Shown: piece by piece, positions 34,229-42,353 of the stretch | How the letters are laid out: every line of letters starts with the position of its first letter | Position numbering within the stretch: position 1 is the first letter of the stretch | Source of the DNA: Bog-159 sp035499555 | Lineage (GTDB): Bacteria; Acidobacteriota; Terriglobia; Bryobacterales; Bryobacteraceae | Assembly (NCBI GenBank): GCA_035499555.1 | Contig: DATJYO010000019.1 | Span: 82,688-146,687 of the forward strand | DNA length: 64,000 nucleotides | Direction: 5' to 3' | Position numbers and translations under genes: made by a program | The notes under the pieces: generated by a model | Seen by the model: the letters and a program-made list of their open reading frames with translations, nothing else | Databases searched by the model: none | What the model was told of the DNA's origin: nothing

Positions 34229-34800
34229 AACAGGACAACGTAACAGATCCGCCGTCGTGTGTTGTTGGCGGGGGACGCCGGGTGTCCCGGGCATCGGCTT
34301 AGAAGCTAGCCGAACGGGATGTCGCGTTGGAAATACGGAATGTGGCCGATAACAGGATCAGCGTCCATCAGCAAGCCGGAGGAGATCGCTCGCGAAGATG
34401 ATCGCTTCTACTACGTCCATGGGGTCGCTTGGAACATTTCTGTGACTCCGCGGGCTCTTGTGCAGCCCAATCGCCCCGGCGAGAAGGTCTATGTGAACAC
34501 CGTGTGGAGAGCTCCGGACCGACTGCGTAACCCTGAAGGTAACGGAGGATTTTCTGGAAGATGGCAAAGAAACCGGGCACTTCGAGAAGGAGACTATATC
34601 GGTCAAAGGTGGCGCACCCGATCCCGCTCTTTTTAATGTCCCCGCCTGTATGTCGAGCGTTCACCCGTGGAGATTCACCGGATGCTGGGTGACGTATATG
34701 CCAAGCCCCTCCCTGAAAGTGCCGGAAGAGACTTCTGATTCGCGAACAACGATACGCGGCGAACCACGCAGCTCACGACAGGCCATGAGCCGATCCTCCG
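34229..34800. other. Intergenic stretch containing a decayed gene fragment
   Basis: 572 bp between the RraA-like gene and the first tannase gene. It holds the coding-like fragment listed separately at 34526-34651. The 105-codon open frame at 34319-34636 runs through the fragment in the wrong frame and is not supported as a gene. Confidence 0.45.
34526..34651 (+). pseudogene. Remnant of a secreted acidobacterial-type protein (DPxLFxVPxxY end)
   Basis: In the frame beginning near 34515 the plus strand reads VTEDFLEDGKETGHFEKETI and then SVKGGAPDPALFNVPACM. The PDPALFxVPA ending resembles the C-terminal end of secreted proteins common in Solibacter-like genomes. Upstream the same frame is broken by stops (near 34443), and the only open upstream frame is a different one, so this looks like a truncated or frameshifted leftover. 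The family assignment is from memory of the motif only. Confidence 0.3.
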
Positions 34801-36333
34801 TCACTCTTTGCACGTAAAATTAGCGGCGTCGTTTGGGTCGCCCTGACCCTTGTACTCGGCGTACTGCGGATACGGGCAGAGCGGACGGCTGCGTCCGGGG
34901 AGGGCCTTCCCGGTGGCGATCACTTCGTCCGGCGCTTTGCCTTTCTCCACCCAATCCACTACCGCCGTCAGCATGTCGAACTGATCCAGCGCCTGGCTGC
35001 CGCCGCCGCAATGTCCCATGCCCGGCGACAGAAACAGGCGGCTCCACGCATTCACCGGGGCCTTGGACGCGGTGTCGCGGCCCATCCTTTCGTAATAGCC
35101 GACGGTGTCCAGCGCCGAGAACCACGGATCGCTCAGCCCGTGATAGAACAGCAGCTTGCCGCCGTGCGCCGCGAAGGTGCTCAGGTTCGTCCAGGTACTG
35201 TCGCCCAGCCGGCCGTTGGCGTCCGATGCCACGCGGTAGAACTCGCGGTCCACATCGAACGGGCCGGCCGTAGCCGGAAGCTTTACCGGGATGGTAGGGC
35301 CGTGCAGCAGTCCCGGCAATCCCTTGCTCTCGTTCATCCCCGCATCCCACGGAAACCCCGGATAGACCTGGTCGCCTCGGGACGTTCGCGGCCCGTTGAA
35401 CGCTCCCAGCGCGTTCACCTGCTGGACGGTCAGGCAGCCGTCCGTCTTGCCTCCCGGGCAGACCAGCGGCGTCGGATCGAAGTGACACGCCGCGCGATTG
35501 AAGATCATCCCGTCTTTGAGTCCGTCGTTGGCGTCGCAGGCGGCCAGCAGCGCGTCGATCACCAGCTTGCGGTCGGAGTCCGAGAGCAGCGGTCCGGATG
35601 AAGCCTGCGTGAAAACCGACGTGATGTAAGCCAGCGACAGGTTCGAGTAGCCCGTGCGCATGGCCGGAGCGCCGGCCACGATCCCGTCGAAATAGCCGGG
35701 GTACCGCTGCGACATGATCATCGCCTCGCGGCCGCCGGTCGAGCAGCCCGAAAAATAGGAGTGCTGCGCGCCACGCCCGTAATACCAGGCGATCATCTGC
35801 CTGGCCAACACCGCCACCCGGCCGATCGCCACGTAATAGAAGTCCAGGCTGGCCTGTTGATCGCGAAAGAAACTGGGATCGAAGACCTGTCCCTTGTGGC
35901 CCGTGTCGGTGGATACGACCGCGAATCCACGCGCCAGCGCCGGCCGGTTGCCGGCGGCCTGCGCACCCAGCGGAGGCCAGACACTGCCGTTCAGCCCGCC
36001 GCCGCCCTGAAACAGGAATCGACCGTTCCAGGCGTCCGGCAGGGCCAGCGCGAAGCCGATCCCGTAGGTCTTACCATCGGCGCCAATCCGGCGGTCGATA
36101 GTGCCTTCCACCCGGCAGAACGCGGGCACCGGCACATCCACGGTGCCGGGCATCGCCGGCGAGATGCGCATCACGCCCGCCGGCGTCGGCGGCACGGCTT
36201 CCGTCTTCTCGATCTCCAATGCCGTGCCCGTCGCCGCGAACTGCTTCAGGTCCGCGCAGGCATGCCGGCCTTGAGCGAAGGCCGGCGCGGCCATCAGCCA
36301 CGCCGCCGCCACGCCCAAAGCGGAAAATCTCAC
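34801..36333 (-). CDS. Tannase/feruloyl-esterase family protein (copy 1)
   Basis: A 510-residue exported alpha/beta hydrolase with signal VAAAWLMAAPAFAQG. The nucleophile elbow is FSGCSTGGREAMIMSQRYPG, the tannase-family CSxGG motif in which the Cys forms a disulfide near the Ser. GIVAGAPAMR and the late GMGHCGGG supply the rest of the triad region. It hydrolyses gallate- or hydroxycinnamate-type esters of plant material. The GTG start at 36333 overlaps the stop of the carboxylesterase gene (GTGA), so it is cotranscribed. It is paralogous to the gene at 37885-39402. Confidence 0.88.
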   Translation of the reverse strand: MRFSALGVAAAWLMAAPAFAQGRHACADLKQFAATGTALEIEKTEAVPPTPAGVMRISPAMPGTVDVPVPAFCRVEGTIDRRIGADGKTYGIGFALALPDAWNGRFLFQGGGGLNGSVWPPLGAQAAGNRPALARGFAVVSTDTGHKGQVFDPSFFRDQQASLDFYYVAIGRVAVLARQMIAWYYGRGAQHSYFSGCSTGGREAMIMSQRYPGYFDGIVAGAPAMRTGYSNLSLAYITSVFTQASSGPLLSDSDRKLVIDALLAACDANDGLKDGMIFNRAACHFDPTPLVCPGGKTDGCLTVQQVNALGAFNGPRTSRGDQVYPGFPWDAGMNESKGLPGLLHGPTIPVKLPATAGPFDVDREFYRVASDANGRLGDSTWTNLSTFAAHGGKLLFYHGLSDPWFSALDTVGYYERMGRDTASKAPVNAWSRLFLSPGMGHCGGGSQALDQFDMLTAVVDWVEKGKAPDEVIATGKALPGRSRPLCPYPQYAEYKGQGDPNDAANFTCKE

Positions 36334-37895
36334 TGGGTTCCCCCGGACGATTGCACGCTCTCCAGAAACTCGTACCGGTCGCGATGCTGTTCCGGCTCCG
36401 CCTTGGAGACTGCGTCCAGGTGCATCACTTCGTGCGTCTTGGTGAAGTTGGGCCACTTCGCCAGGCCGGCGCCGCTCGGGTCGCCGGTCTTGATGAAATT
36501 CGCCCAGTACTCGTTCATGGTCTCCGCCACTTTCTGATCCTCGGGCTTCCAGTCGGCCTTCTTGGACGAAAGCATGTCGAACACGTATTCGAGCTCCGAG
36601 GCGTGCGGCGCGCCCAGCGTCTTGACGCCCATCTTTTGCATGGCCTCGGGGACCGGTTCGGCGCGATCGAACTCATAGCGGTAAACCGGCTTGCCGGTCT
36701 TGGCCTGCATCTCGATCCACTTCCAGGTGCCGTAGACGATGAAGTTGTCGCTGGCCAGATCGCCGGCCGATTGCAGGGCTTCCGCATCGGTGGCCGCCGG
36801 ATACACCTTCAACGCCGCGTCGGCTTTGTCTTTGAACTGCTTCTTCAACTGTTCGGGGAAGGTTTTGGCGCTGGGCTTCTCTTTGGCCATGATCACCGCC
36901 ATGCGGACTTCGTCGCCATTCCAGCCGGCCAGCAGCGGCACCTGGCTCTGTTTGCCTTCGGCATAGATCGATTCCACGTCGGTAGGCAGAAAGTAGCCGT
37001 CCACTCCCGGCCAGAAGCCGAATCCGCGATTCACCTTCATGGCCGCGGCCAGGACGTCCTCCGCGGACTTGGCGCGCAGATCGGCGATCGACTTCGCGCC
37101 GGCCGAGGCGGCGAAGGAAACACCCTGTTTCTCCATTTCGGCCAGCGACGGCATGCCGCGTCCGCCCACCGCGCCGAAGAAGGCGCCGCTCTCGCCGATA
37201 GCCTGCTGGAACAGATCCCGCGACAGCGGCGAGGCCATCAGCGCGCTGACCGACAGAGATCCGGCCGATTCGCCGCCGATGGTGACTTTGTGCGGATCGC
37301 CGCCGAAAGCCGCGATGTTGCGCCGCACCCATTCGAGCGCGGCCACCTGGTCCAGCAGACCGTAGTTGCCGGAAGCATGATGCGGCGATTCCTTGGTCAG
37401 CTCCGGATGCGCCAGGAAGCCGAAGACGCCCAGCCGGTAGTTGGCGTTGACGGCTACGATGCCACGCCGCGCGAAGCTCTCCGCGTCGTAACGCGGCTCG
37501 TCCTCGGCGCCCGCCGCAAAGCCGCCGCCATAGAACCAGAGATACACCGGCAGCGGTTCGGGCGACGCTTTCGCCGGCGCCCAGACGGTCAGGTTCAGGC
37601 AATCTTCGCTCATCACCTTATCGCGCGGGTTGATATCGCCGAATACCTTGCCCTGCATGCAGTGCGGTCCGAATTCCTCCGCGCTGCGCACCCCCTTCCA
37701 CGGCGCCACCGGCTGCGGCGGCTGCCAGCGCTGATCGCCCACCGGCGGCGCGGCGAACGGTATGCCGCGAAAAATGCGTACCGTGCCAGCGGCGTTGAGC
37801 GCGCCCTCCAGCTTACCGCTGTCGATGGTCACCTGCTCTCCGGCCACGGCGAGTGTCGCCAGGGTGACCGTCATTATGAAGACTCTATTGATCAT
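36330..37895 (-). CDS. Type-B carboxylesterase (para-nitrobenzyl esterase family)
   Basis: A 521-residue exported esterase. Landmarks are FRGIPFAAPPVGDQRWQPPQ, SEDCLNLTVWAP, YGGGFAAG (oxyanion hole) and VTIGGESAGSLSVSALM with the catalytic Ser in GESAG. The C-terminal His region is in KTHEVMHLD-like sequence near the end. The ATG at 37895 is followed by a short signal (VFIMTVTLATLAVA). It overlaps the upstream tannase gene by 11 bp and the downstream one by 4 bp, and so sits between two tannase paralogues in one operon. Confidence 0.9.
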   Translation of the reverse strand: MINRVFIMTVTLATLAVAGEQVTIDSGKLEGALNAAGTVRIFRGIPFAAPPVGDQRWQPPQPVAPWKGVRSAEEFGPHCMQGKVFGDINPRDKVMSEDCLNLTVWAPAKASPEPLPVYLWFYGGGFAAGAEDEPRYDAESFARRGIVAVNANYRLGVFGFLAHPELTKESPHHASGNYGLLDQVAALEWVRRNIAAFGGDPHKVTIGGESAGSLSVSALMASPLSRDLFQQAIGESGAFFGAVGGRGMPSLAEMEKQGVSFAASAGAKSIADLRAKSAEDVLAAAMKVNRGFGFWPGVDGYFLPTDVESIYAEGKQSQVPLLAGWNGDEVRMAVIMAKEKPSAKTFPEQLKKQFKDKADAALKVYPAATDAEALQSAGDLASDNFIVYGTWKWIEMQAKTGKPVYRYEFDRAEPVPEAMQKMGVKTLGAPHASELEYVFDMLSSKKADWKPEDQKVAETMNEYWANFIKTGDPSGAGLAKWPNFTKTHEVMHLDAVSKAEPEQHRDRYEFLESVQSSGGTQ

Positions 37896-39402
37896 GTTTT
37901 GGCTCCAACTTACATTCGAAATTTGCGGCATCGTCCGTACTGCCCGATCCCTTGTACTTCGCGACCAGCGGGTAGCGGCACAAGGGCCGGCTGCGCACGC
38001 CGCCGCCGGGTTCGTGGCGCACCGCGCGCAAAGTCTCGGGCGCCTGGCCCTCCTCCACCCAGCGCACCACCGCGTCGAACGCGCCCTCCGGCTGCGGACC
38101 CGCGCCGCCCGCACAGTGCGCCACGCCCGGCGCCAGGAACAGGCGCGCAAATGCGGACGTACTCTTCGCCCCGCCCATGCGCCGTTCCACCCGTTCGTAA
38201 TAATCGATGGTCCCCTCGGGATAGATCAGTTGGTCCGACCATCCGTGCCACAAGACGATCCTACCGCCATGATCGCGGAAGGCGGTCAGGTCCGGATTGT
38301 CGGTGGCCAGCACCATGCTGAACTCCTCCACGGATTGATCCCAGTAGAGCTCGTAAAGCGGCGGCGTCAGCCCGCTCCAGTCCCATTCCGGATTCTGCGT
38401 CAGGAAATAGCGCCACCAGTCGAGCGTGATCGGATTGGGGCGCGCGGCCAGGGGCGTGCCGCCGGTCGCGCTCAGGCCGGAGAAGTCGGCGCCGCGCGGC
38501 AGTCCGTACCAGAGGAACCGGCCGTCCCGCCGCCGCGGGCCTTGCCAGATCTTCCGGATCACCTCGGCGTCCGTATCGGTAAACGCCGGGCAGCCCTCCG
38601 CCGCGGTGCCCACCAGCTCCTTGGGATCGAAGTGGCAGTTGCGCGGGTCCTCGATCACGCCGTCTTTCACGCCATCGGCCGCATCGCAGGCCGCGATGGC
38701 CGCCGTGCGCGCCGCTTCGAATTTGCAGCGCGGCGGGAAATCGCCGGCCTGTTGCATCGCCACCGTGCCCCACATCTGCTCCACGTGCAGCTTGGTCCAG
38801 TTGATGGCCGGCGCGCCGGAGAGGATGCCGTCGTAATCCGCCGGGTAGCGCTGCGCTTCCGATAAGCCTTGCCGTCCGCCGGTGGAGCAGCCGTTGAAAT
38901 AAGCATGCTGCTGCGACCGGCCGTAGAAGGCCTCGATCACGGCTTTGGCCGTGAGGGTCATTTCGTGAATGCCCAGGTACGCGTTGTCGCGGATCAGCAG
39001 CCAGTCCAGCCGGCCGTGCGCGTCCAGCGCGAAACTGCCGCGCCCGCCCGCGTGCCCGGTGTCGGTGGACGCGGCCGCATAACCCTCCGCCACCGGCATG
39101 ACCACGGCGCCCGGATTGCCCCCGGAGAACCCGCCGCCGCCCACGCCCATAAACCGGCCGTTCCAATTTTTGATGGGCAGCCCGATAAAGATGCGGATCT
39201 GGTCGCCCGCCGGCGGATGTGTGCGCACTGCCGTGACACGGCAGAATGCCGGGCGCTCGCCGGAAGCCGGTTCCATGGCCGCGGATTCAATCGCCGTGTC
39301 CGCCAGCGTGAGCGCATGCAGGGTCTCGCAGGAGCGCACCGGCTCGGACGGCGCGCCGGCCGCCGCGCCCGCTATCAATGAAATGGTCCACAAGCGATGC
39401 AT
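37885..39402 (-). CDS. Tannase/feruloyl-esterase family protein (copy 2)
   Basis: A 505-residue exported hydrolase with signal MHRLWTISLIAGAAAGA. The tannase signature is FNGCSTGGRQGLSEAQRYPA followed by DYDGILSGAPAINWTK, and the C-terminal His motif is GVAHCAGGAG. Metal-site-like DAADGVKDGVIEDP (a Ca-binding loop in this family) is present. It begins 10 bp after the pobA stop, so release of aromatic acids and their ring hydroxylation are transcriptionally linked. It differs clearly from copy 1 in sequence. Confidence 0.88.
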   Translation of the reverse strand: MHRLWTISLIAGAAAGAPSEPVRSCETLHALTLADTAIESAAMEPASGERPAFCRVTAVRTHPPAGDQIRIFIGLPIKNWNGRFMGVGGGGFSGGNPGAVVMPVAEGYAAASTDTGHAGGRGSFALDAHGRLDWLLIRDNAYLGIHEMTLTAKAVIEAFYGRSQQHAYFNGCSTGGRQGLSEAQRYPADYDGILSGAPAINWTKLHVEQMWGTVAMQQAGDFPPRCKFEAARTAAIAACDAADGVKDGVIEDPRNCHFDPKELVGTAAEGCPAFTDTDAEVIRKIWQGPRRRDGRFLWYGLPRGADFSGLSATGGTPLAARPNPITLDWWRYFLTQNPEWDWSGLTPPLYELYWDQSVEEFSMVLATDNPDLTAFRDHGGRIVLWHGWSDQLIYPEGTIDYYERVERRMGGAKSTSAFARLFLAPGVAHCAGGAGPQPEGAFDAVVRWVEEGQAPETLRAVRHEPGGGVRSRPLCRYPLVAKYKGSGSTDDAANFECKLEPKHDQ

Positions 39403-39412
39403 GGTGGTTAGT

Positions 39413-40594
39413 TTATTCGAGCGGCCATCCGGCATAGTTCTCCGCCAGGCTGATCATAGCAGCGCGTGAAGTTGTAGCGTACTCCAATTCGGCGATCTGT
39501 CGCCGGTAGTCGAATTCGTTGCCGTCCGGCGCGCGGTGCAGCGTGGAGGTCATCCACCAGGAGAAACGCTGCGCCCGCCATACCCGCGCCAGACACCGGT
39601 CCGAGTAGCTGTCCAGCAGCTCGGAGCAGCCGGTGCGGTAATACGCGGCCAGGGCGCGCGCCAGAACCCGCACGTCCGCCACCGCCAGGTTGAGTCCCTT
39701 GGCGCCCGTCGGCGGGACGATGTGGGCCGCGTCGCCGGCCAGGAACAATCGCCCGTGCCGCATCGGCTCCACGACCACGCTGCGCATGCGGGTGACGCCC
39801 TTCTGGAGGATGTCTCCGCGGTTCGGACGCCAGCCGTCGCGGCGCTCCAGGCGCGCCGTGAGCTCGTCCCAGATCCGGCTGTCGGACCACCGCGCCGCAT
39901 CTTCCTCCGGCGCGCATTGCAGATACAGGCGCGTGACCGCCGGCGAGCGCATGCTGAACAGGGCAAATCCGCGCTGGTGCAGGGCATAGACCAGCTCGCG
40001 CGAACTCGGCGCCGCTTGCGCCAGGATGCCCAGCCAGGCGAACGGATACTCGCGTTCGTACACCCGCAGGCGCGCCGCGGGGATCGACGGGCGGCAGATG
40101 CCGTGCGATCCGTCACAGCCGGCGATGAAGTCGCAGGCCATCTCGTATTCGCCGTCTGCGAGCTCGAAGGCGATGCGCGGCGCGGTATCGAAGTCCGCAA
40201 TCCGGACCCGTCGCGCTTCGAAATGAAGCGGGCGGCCGGAGACGCGGCGCGCGTCGATCAGGTCGCGCACCACTTCGTTCTGGCCATACACCGTGATGGA
40301 CCGTCCGCCGGTGAGGGCGGCGAAGTCGATGAGGTGCTGGCGGCCGTCAAACGAAATCCGAATGCCGGCGTGCCGCATGCCTTCCCGTTGCAGGCGTCCG
40401 CCCAGGCCCGCCTCCACCAGCGCATCCACCGTGCCCTGTTCCAACACGCCGGCGCGCACGCGCTCGATCACGTAGCCGCGGGAGCGGTCTTCCAGGATGA
40501 CGGAATCGATCCCGTCGAGATGCAGCAGGTGGCCCAGCAGCAGGCCGGCGGGTCCGGCGCCCACGATGCCGACTTGGGTTCGCAGCCGCTGCAT
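39413..40594 (-). CDS. pobA: 4-hydroxybenzoate 3-monooxygenase
   Basis: A 393-residue flavoprotein of normal PobA length. It has the FAD GxGxxG loop VGIVGAGPAGLLLGHLLH, ERVRAGVLEQGTVDAL, FIAGCDGSHG, and the GD motif LFLAGDAAHIVPPTGAKGLN. It converts 4-hydroxybenzoate to protocatechuate, the substrate of PcaHG encoded on the opposite strand. No Shine-Dalgarno sequence lies upstream; instead a 32-bp palindrome ends 7 bp before the ATG. The gene follows iclR and precedes the esterase genes on the same strand. Confidence 0.95.
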   Translation of the reverse strand: MQRLRTQVGIVGAGPAGLLLGHLLHLDGIDSVILEDRSRGYVIERVRAGVLEQGTVDALVEAGLGGRLQREGMRHAGIRISFDGRQHLIDFAALTGGRSITVYGQNEVVRDLIDARRVSGRPLHFEARRVRIADFDTAPRIAFELADGEYEMACDFIAGCDGSHGICRPSIPAARLRVYEREYPFAWLGILAQAAPSSRELVYALHQRGFALFSMRSPAVTRLYLQCAPEEDAARWSDSRIWDELTARLERRDGWRPNRGDILQKGVTRMRSVVVEPMRHGRLFLAGDAAHIVPPTGAKGLNLAVADVRVLARALAAYYRTGCSELLDSYSDRCLARVWRAQRFSWWMTSTLHRAPDGNEFDYRRQIAELEYATTSRAAMISLAENYAGWPLE

Positions 40595-40600
40595 GCTGTG

Positions 40601-40644
40601 CGCGATTATCGTTCATATGTACGATAATCGCGCGTACAAGTCAA
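40601..40644 (-). promoter_or_regulatory. pobA promoter with IclR-type palindromic operator
   Basis: CGCGATTATCGT (40601-40612) and ACGATAATCGCG (40621-40632) form a perfect 12-bp inverted repeat. The 8-bp centre contains CATATG, giving a 32-bp palindrome with one mismatched pair. Minus-strand TTGACT (40639-40644) fits a -35 box, with a weak TACATA -10 seventeen bases on, so the palindrome covers the spacer, -10 and start site. The CGATAATCG core resembles the PcaR/PcaU/PobR operator core as I recall it. Confidence 0.72.
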
Positions 40645-40648
40645 GCGG

Positions 40649-41416
40649 TTAGTCGAGCATCTGGCCCAGCAGCTTGGCGTGCGCGGCGAGCGGCGGCAGG
40701 ATGCGCGCCACCAGCTCCGCGCTCGAAACCCGGGCCGCGTGGACGCCCGAGTTCATGGCCGCCGCCACCCGGCCGGTCTGCGTCACCACCGGCACCGCGA
40801 TCGACCGGAGTCCGAGTTCCAGCTCCTGGTCCACCAGCGCGTACCCTTGGGCGTGGACTCGCCGGATCGCGGCCCCCAGACGCCGGCGGTCGCGCAGGGT
40901 CTTGGGCGTGAGCGCCTTCAGCGCCACGCGCGCCAGGCAGGCCTCCAGTTCGGCCTTCGGCAGCGCGGCCAGCAGCACCCGGCCCATCGAAGTGCAGTAA
41001 GCCGGCAGGCGGCTGCCGGGCCCCAGGTCGATGGTCATCACCCGCTTGGGTGCCGAGCGCGCGATGTAGACGATCTCGTCTCCATCCAGCACGCTGACCG
41101 AGCAGGACTCGTGTATGTGCGCGCTGAGCTGCTCCAGAATGGGTACCGCCAGCGTGGCGATGGAGTTCGACGTGACGAAGGAGAAGCCCAGGCGCAGGAC
41201 GCGGGGCGTGAGATGGTACACCGGCCCCTGGTGCGCGGCGTAGCCCAGCGATTCGAGCGTGAGGAGCAGCCGGCGCGTGGCCGCGCGCGAGAGCCCGGTG
41301 CGGGCGGCGGCCGCGGAGACGCTGAGCCCCCGGCGGGCCTCGTGAAACGCCTCGATCACCTGCAGGCCGCGGGCCAGCGACAAGACGAAATCCGGATCGC
41401 CTTCCGGAAGCGGCAT
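40649..41416 (-). CDS. IclR-family regulator of the pob/pca genes (PcaR/PobR-like)
   Basis: A 255-residue regulator. The N-terminal winged helix reads VLSLARGLQVIEAFHEARRG, LSVSAAAARTGLSRAATRRL and LTLESLGYAAHQGPVYHLTP. The C-terminal IclR effector domain has VLDGDEIVYIARSAPKRVMT and LPAYCTSMGRVLLAALP. This subgroup (PcaR, PcaU, PobR) responds to protocatechuate-pathway compounds. It sits between pobA and pcaI, divergent from the latter, with shared sequence elements at both promoters. I took the ATG at 41416; the frame is open further upstream across the intergenic region. Confidence 0.92.
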   Translation of the reverse strand: MPLPEGDPDFVLSLARGLQVIEAFHEARRGLSVSAAAARTGLSRAATRRLLLTLESLGYAAHQGPVYHLTPRVLRLGFSFVTSNSIATLAVPILEQLSAHIHESCSVSVLDGDEIVYIARSAPKRVMTIDLGPGSRLPAYCTSMGRVLLAALPKAELEACLARVALKALTPKTLRDRRRLGAAIRRVHAQGYALVDQELELGLRSIAVPVVTQTGRVAAAMNSGVHAARVSSAELVARILPPLAAHAKLLGQMLD

Positions 41417-41432
41417 ATTCTGGATATGGTAG

Positions 41433-41503
41433 CCGATAATCGCACAAGCGCGGGCGCTTGACGAGCACTTGCCGAATAGCGCACAATAGACCGTTAATCG
41501 CAC
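41433..41503 (+). promoter_or_regulatory. pcaI promoter with three IclR-type operator elements
   Basis: Three direct repeats, CCGATAATCGCAC (41433), CCGAATAGCGCAC (41472) and CCGTTAATCGCAC (41491), occupy the 88-bp divergent region; the spacings are 39 and 19 bp. A -35-like TTGACG (41458-41463) and -10-like CACAAT (41482-41487) place element 2 in the spacer and element 3 next to the pcaI ATG at 41505. The core is the same as in the pobA palindrome. Confidence 0.68.
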
Positions 41504-41504
41504 G

Positions 41505-42353
41505 ATGGCCGCCTTTCGCGATCTGCCCGCCGCCGTCGCCGAACTGGTCCACGACGGCGATAGTGTGGCGCTCGAAGGTTTCACCCACCTGATCCCTTTC
41601 GCCGCCGGGCACGAGATCATCCGCCAGCGCCGCCGCGACCTGACCCTGATCCGCATGACCCCGGATCTGCTCTACGACCAGATGATCGGCAGCGGCTGCG
41701 CGCGCAAGCTGGTCTTCTCCTGGGGCGGCAATCCCGGCGTCGGATCGCTGCACCGCCTGCGCGACGCGGTGGAGCGCGGCTGGCCCGGCCCCCTCGAGAT
41801 CGAAGAGCACACCCACGCCGCCATGGCCCACGCTTATGCCGCCGGCGCGGCCGGCATGCCCAGCGCCTTCTTTCGCGGCGGCCAGGGTACGGATCTGCCG
41901 CGGGTCAATCCGAACATCCGTTTCATCCAATGCCCGTTCACCGGCGAAACCCTGACCGCGGTGCCGGCGCACCGCCCGGACGTGGCCATCATCCACGCAC
42001 AGCAGGCCGACCGTCGCGGCAACGTGCTGCTGGAAGGCATCGTGGGCGTGCAGAAAGAAGTGGTGCTGGCGGCGCGCCGGTCGCTGGTGACGGTGGAAGA
42101 AATCGTGGACGAGCTGACCCGCGGCAGTCCCAATGCCGCCGTGCTGCCTTCCTGGACCATTACGGCCATCGCGGTGGTGCCCGGCGGCGCCCACCCCTCC
42201 TACGCGCACGGCTACTATTCGCGCGATAATTCGTTCTACGCGGCCTGGGAAGAGATCTCCCGGGACCGCGATTCGTTTACCGGCTGGATGCGGCAGCACG
42301 TGCTGGAGCAGGGGCCGGGAGTGTTCGCCCAACGCGCCGGGATGCGCCGATGA
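41505..42353 (+). CDS. pcaI: 3-oxoadipate CoA-transferase, alpha subunit
   Basis: A 282-residue CoA-transferase alpha subunit. It has VHDGDSVALEGFTHLIPFAA at the N-terminus and the Gly-rich SWGGNPGVGS and CPFTGETLTAVPAHRPDVAI segments. It is the larger, glutaconate-transferase-like type of PcaI rather than the E. coli AtoD type. With PcaJ it activates 3-oxoadipate with CoA from succinyl-CoA. The first gene of the plus-strand pca operon, it lacks a Shine-Dalgarno sequence; its stop overlaps pcaJ by 4 bp. The thiolase PcaF is not in the window. Confidence 0.88.
   Translation: MAAFRDLPAAVAELVHDGDSVALEGFTHLIPFAAGHEIIRQRRRDLTLIRMTPDLLYDQMIGSGCARKLVFSWGGNPGVGSLHRLRDAVERGWPGPLEIEEHTHAAMAHAYAAGAAGMPSAFFRGGQGTDLPRVNPNIRFIQCPFTGETLTAVPAHRPDVAIIHAQQADRRGNVLLEGIVGVQKEVVLAARRSLVTVEEIVDELTRGSPNAAVLPSWTITAIAVVPGGAHPSYAHGYYSRDNSFYAAWEEISRDRDSFTGWMRQHVLEQGPGVFAQRAGMRR

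Noticed and set aside
34345..34352. GCCGATAA, an exact sigma28 -10 match
   Set aside because: No TAAA at the right distance and no intact gene downstream; probably chance.
34319..34636. 105-codon open frame on the plus strand
   Set aside because: It passes through the decayed fragment in the wrong frame and has no ribosome-binding site or domain.
36219..38321. 700-codon open frame on the plus strand
   Set aside because: Antisense to the carboxylesterase and tannase genes; no recognisable domain and an Arg/His-rich composition typical of shadow frames.
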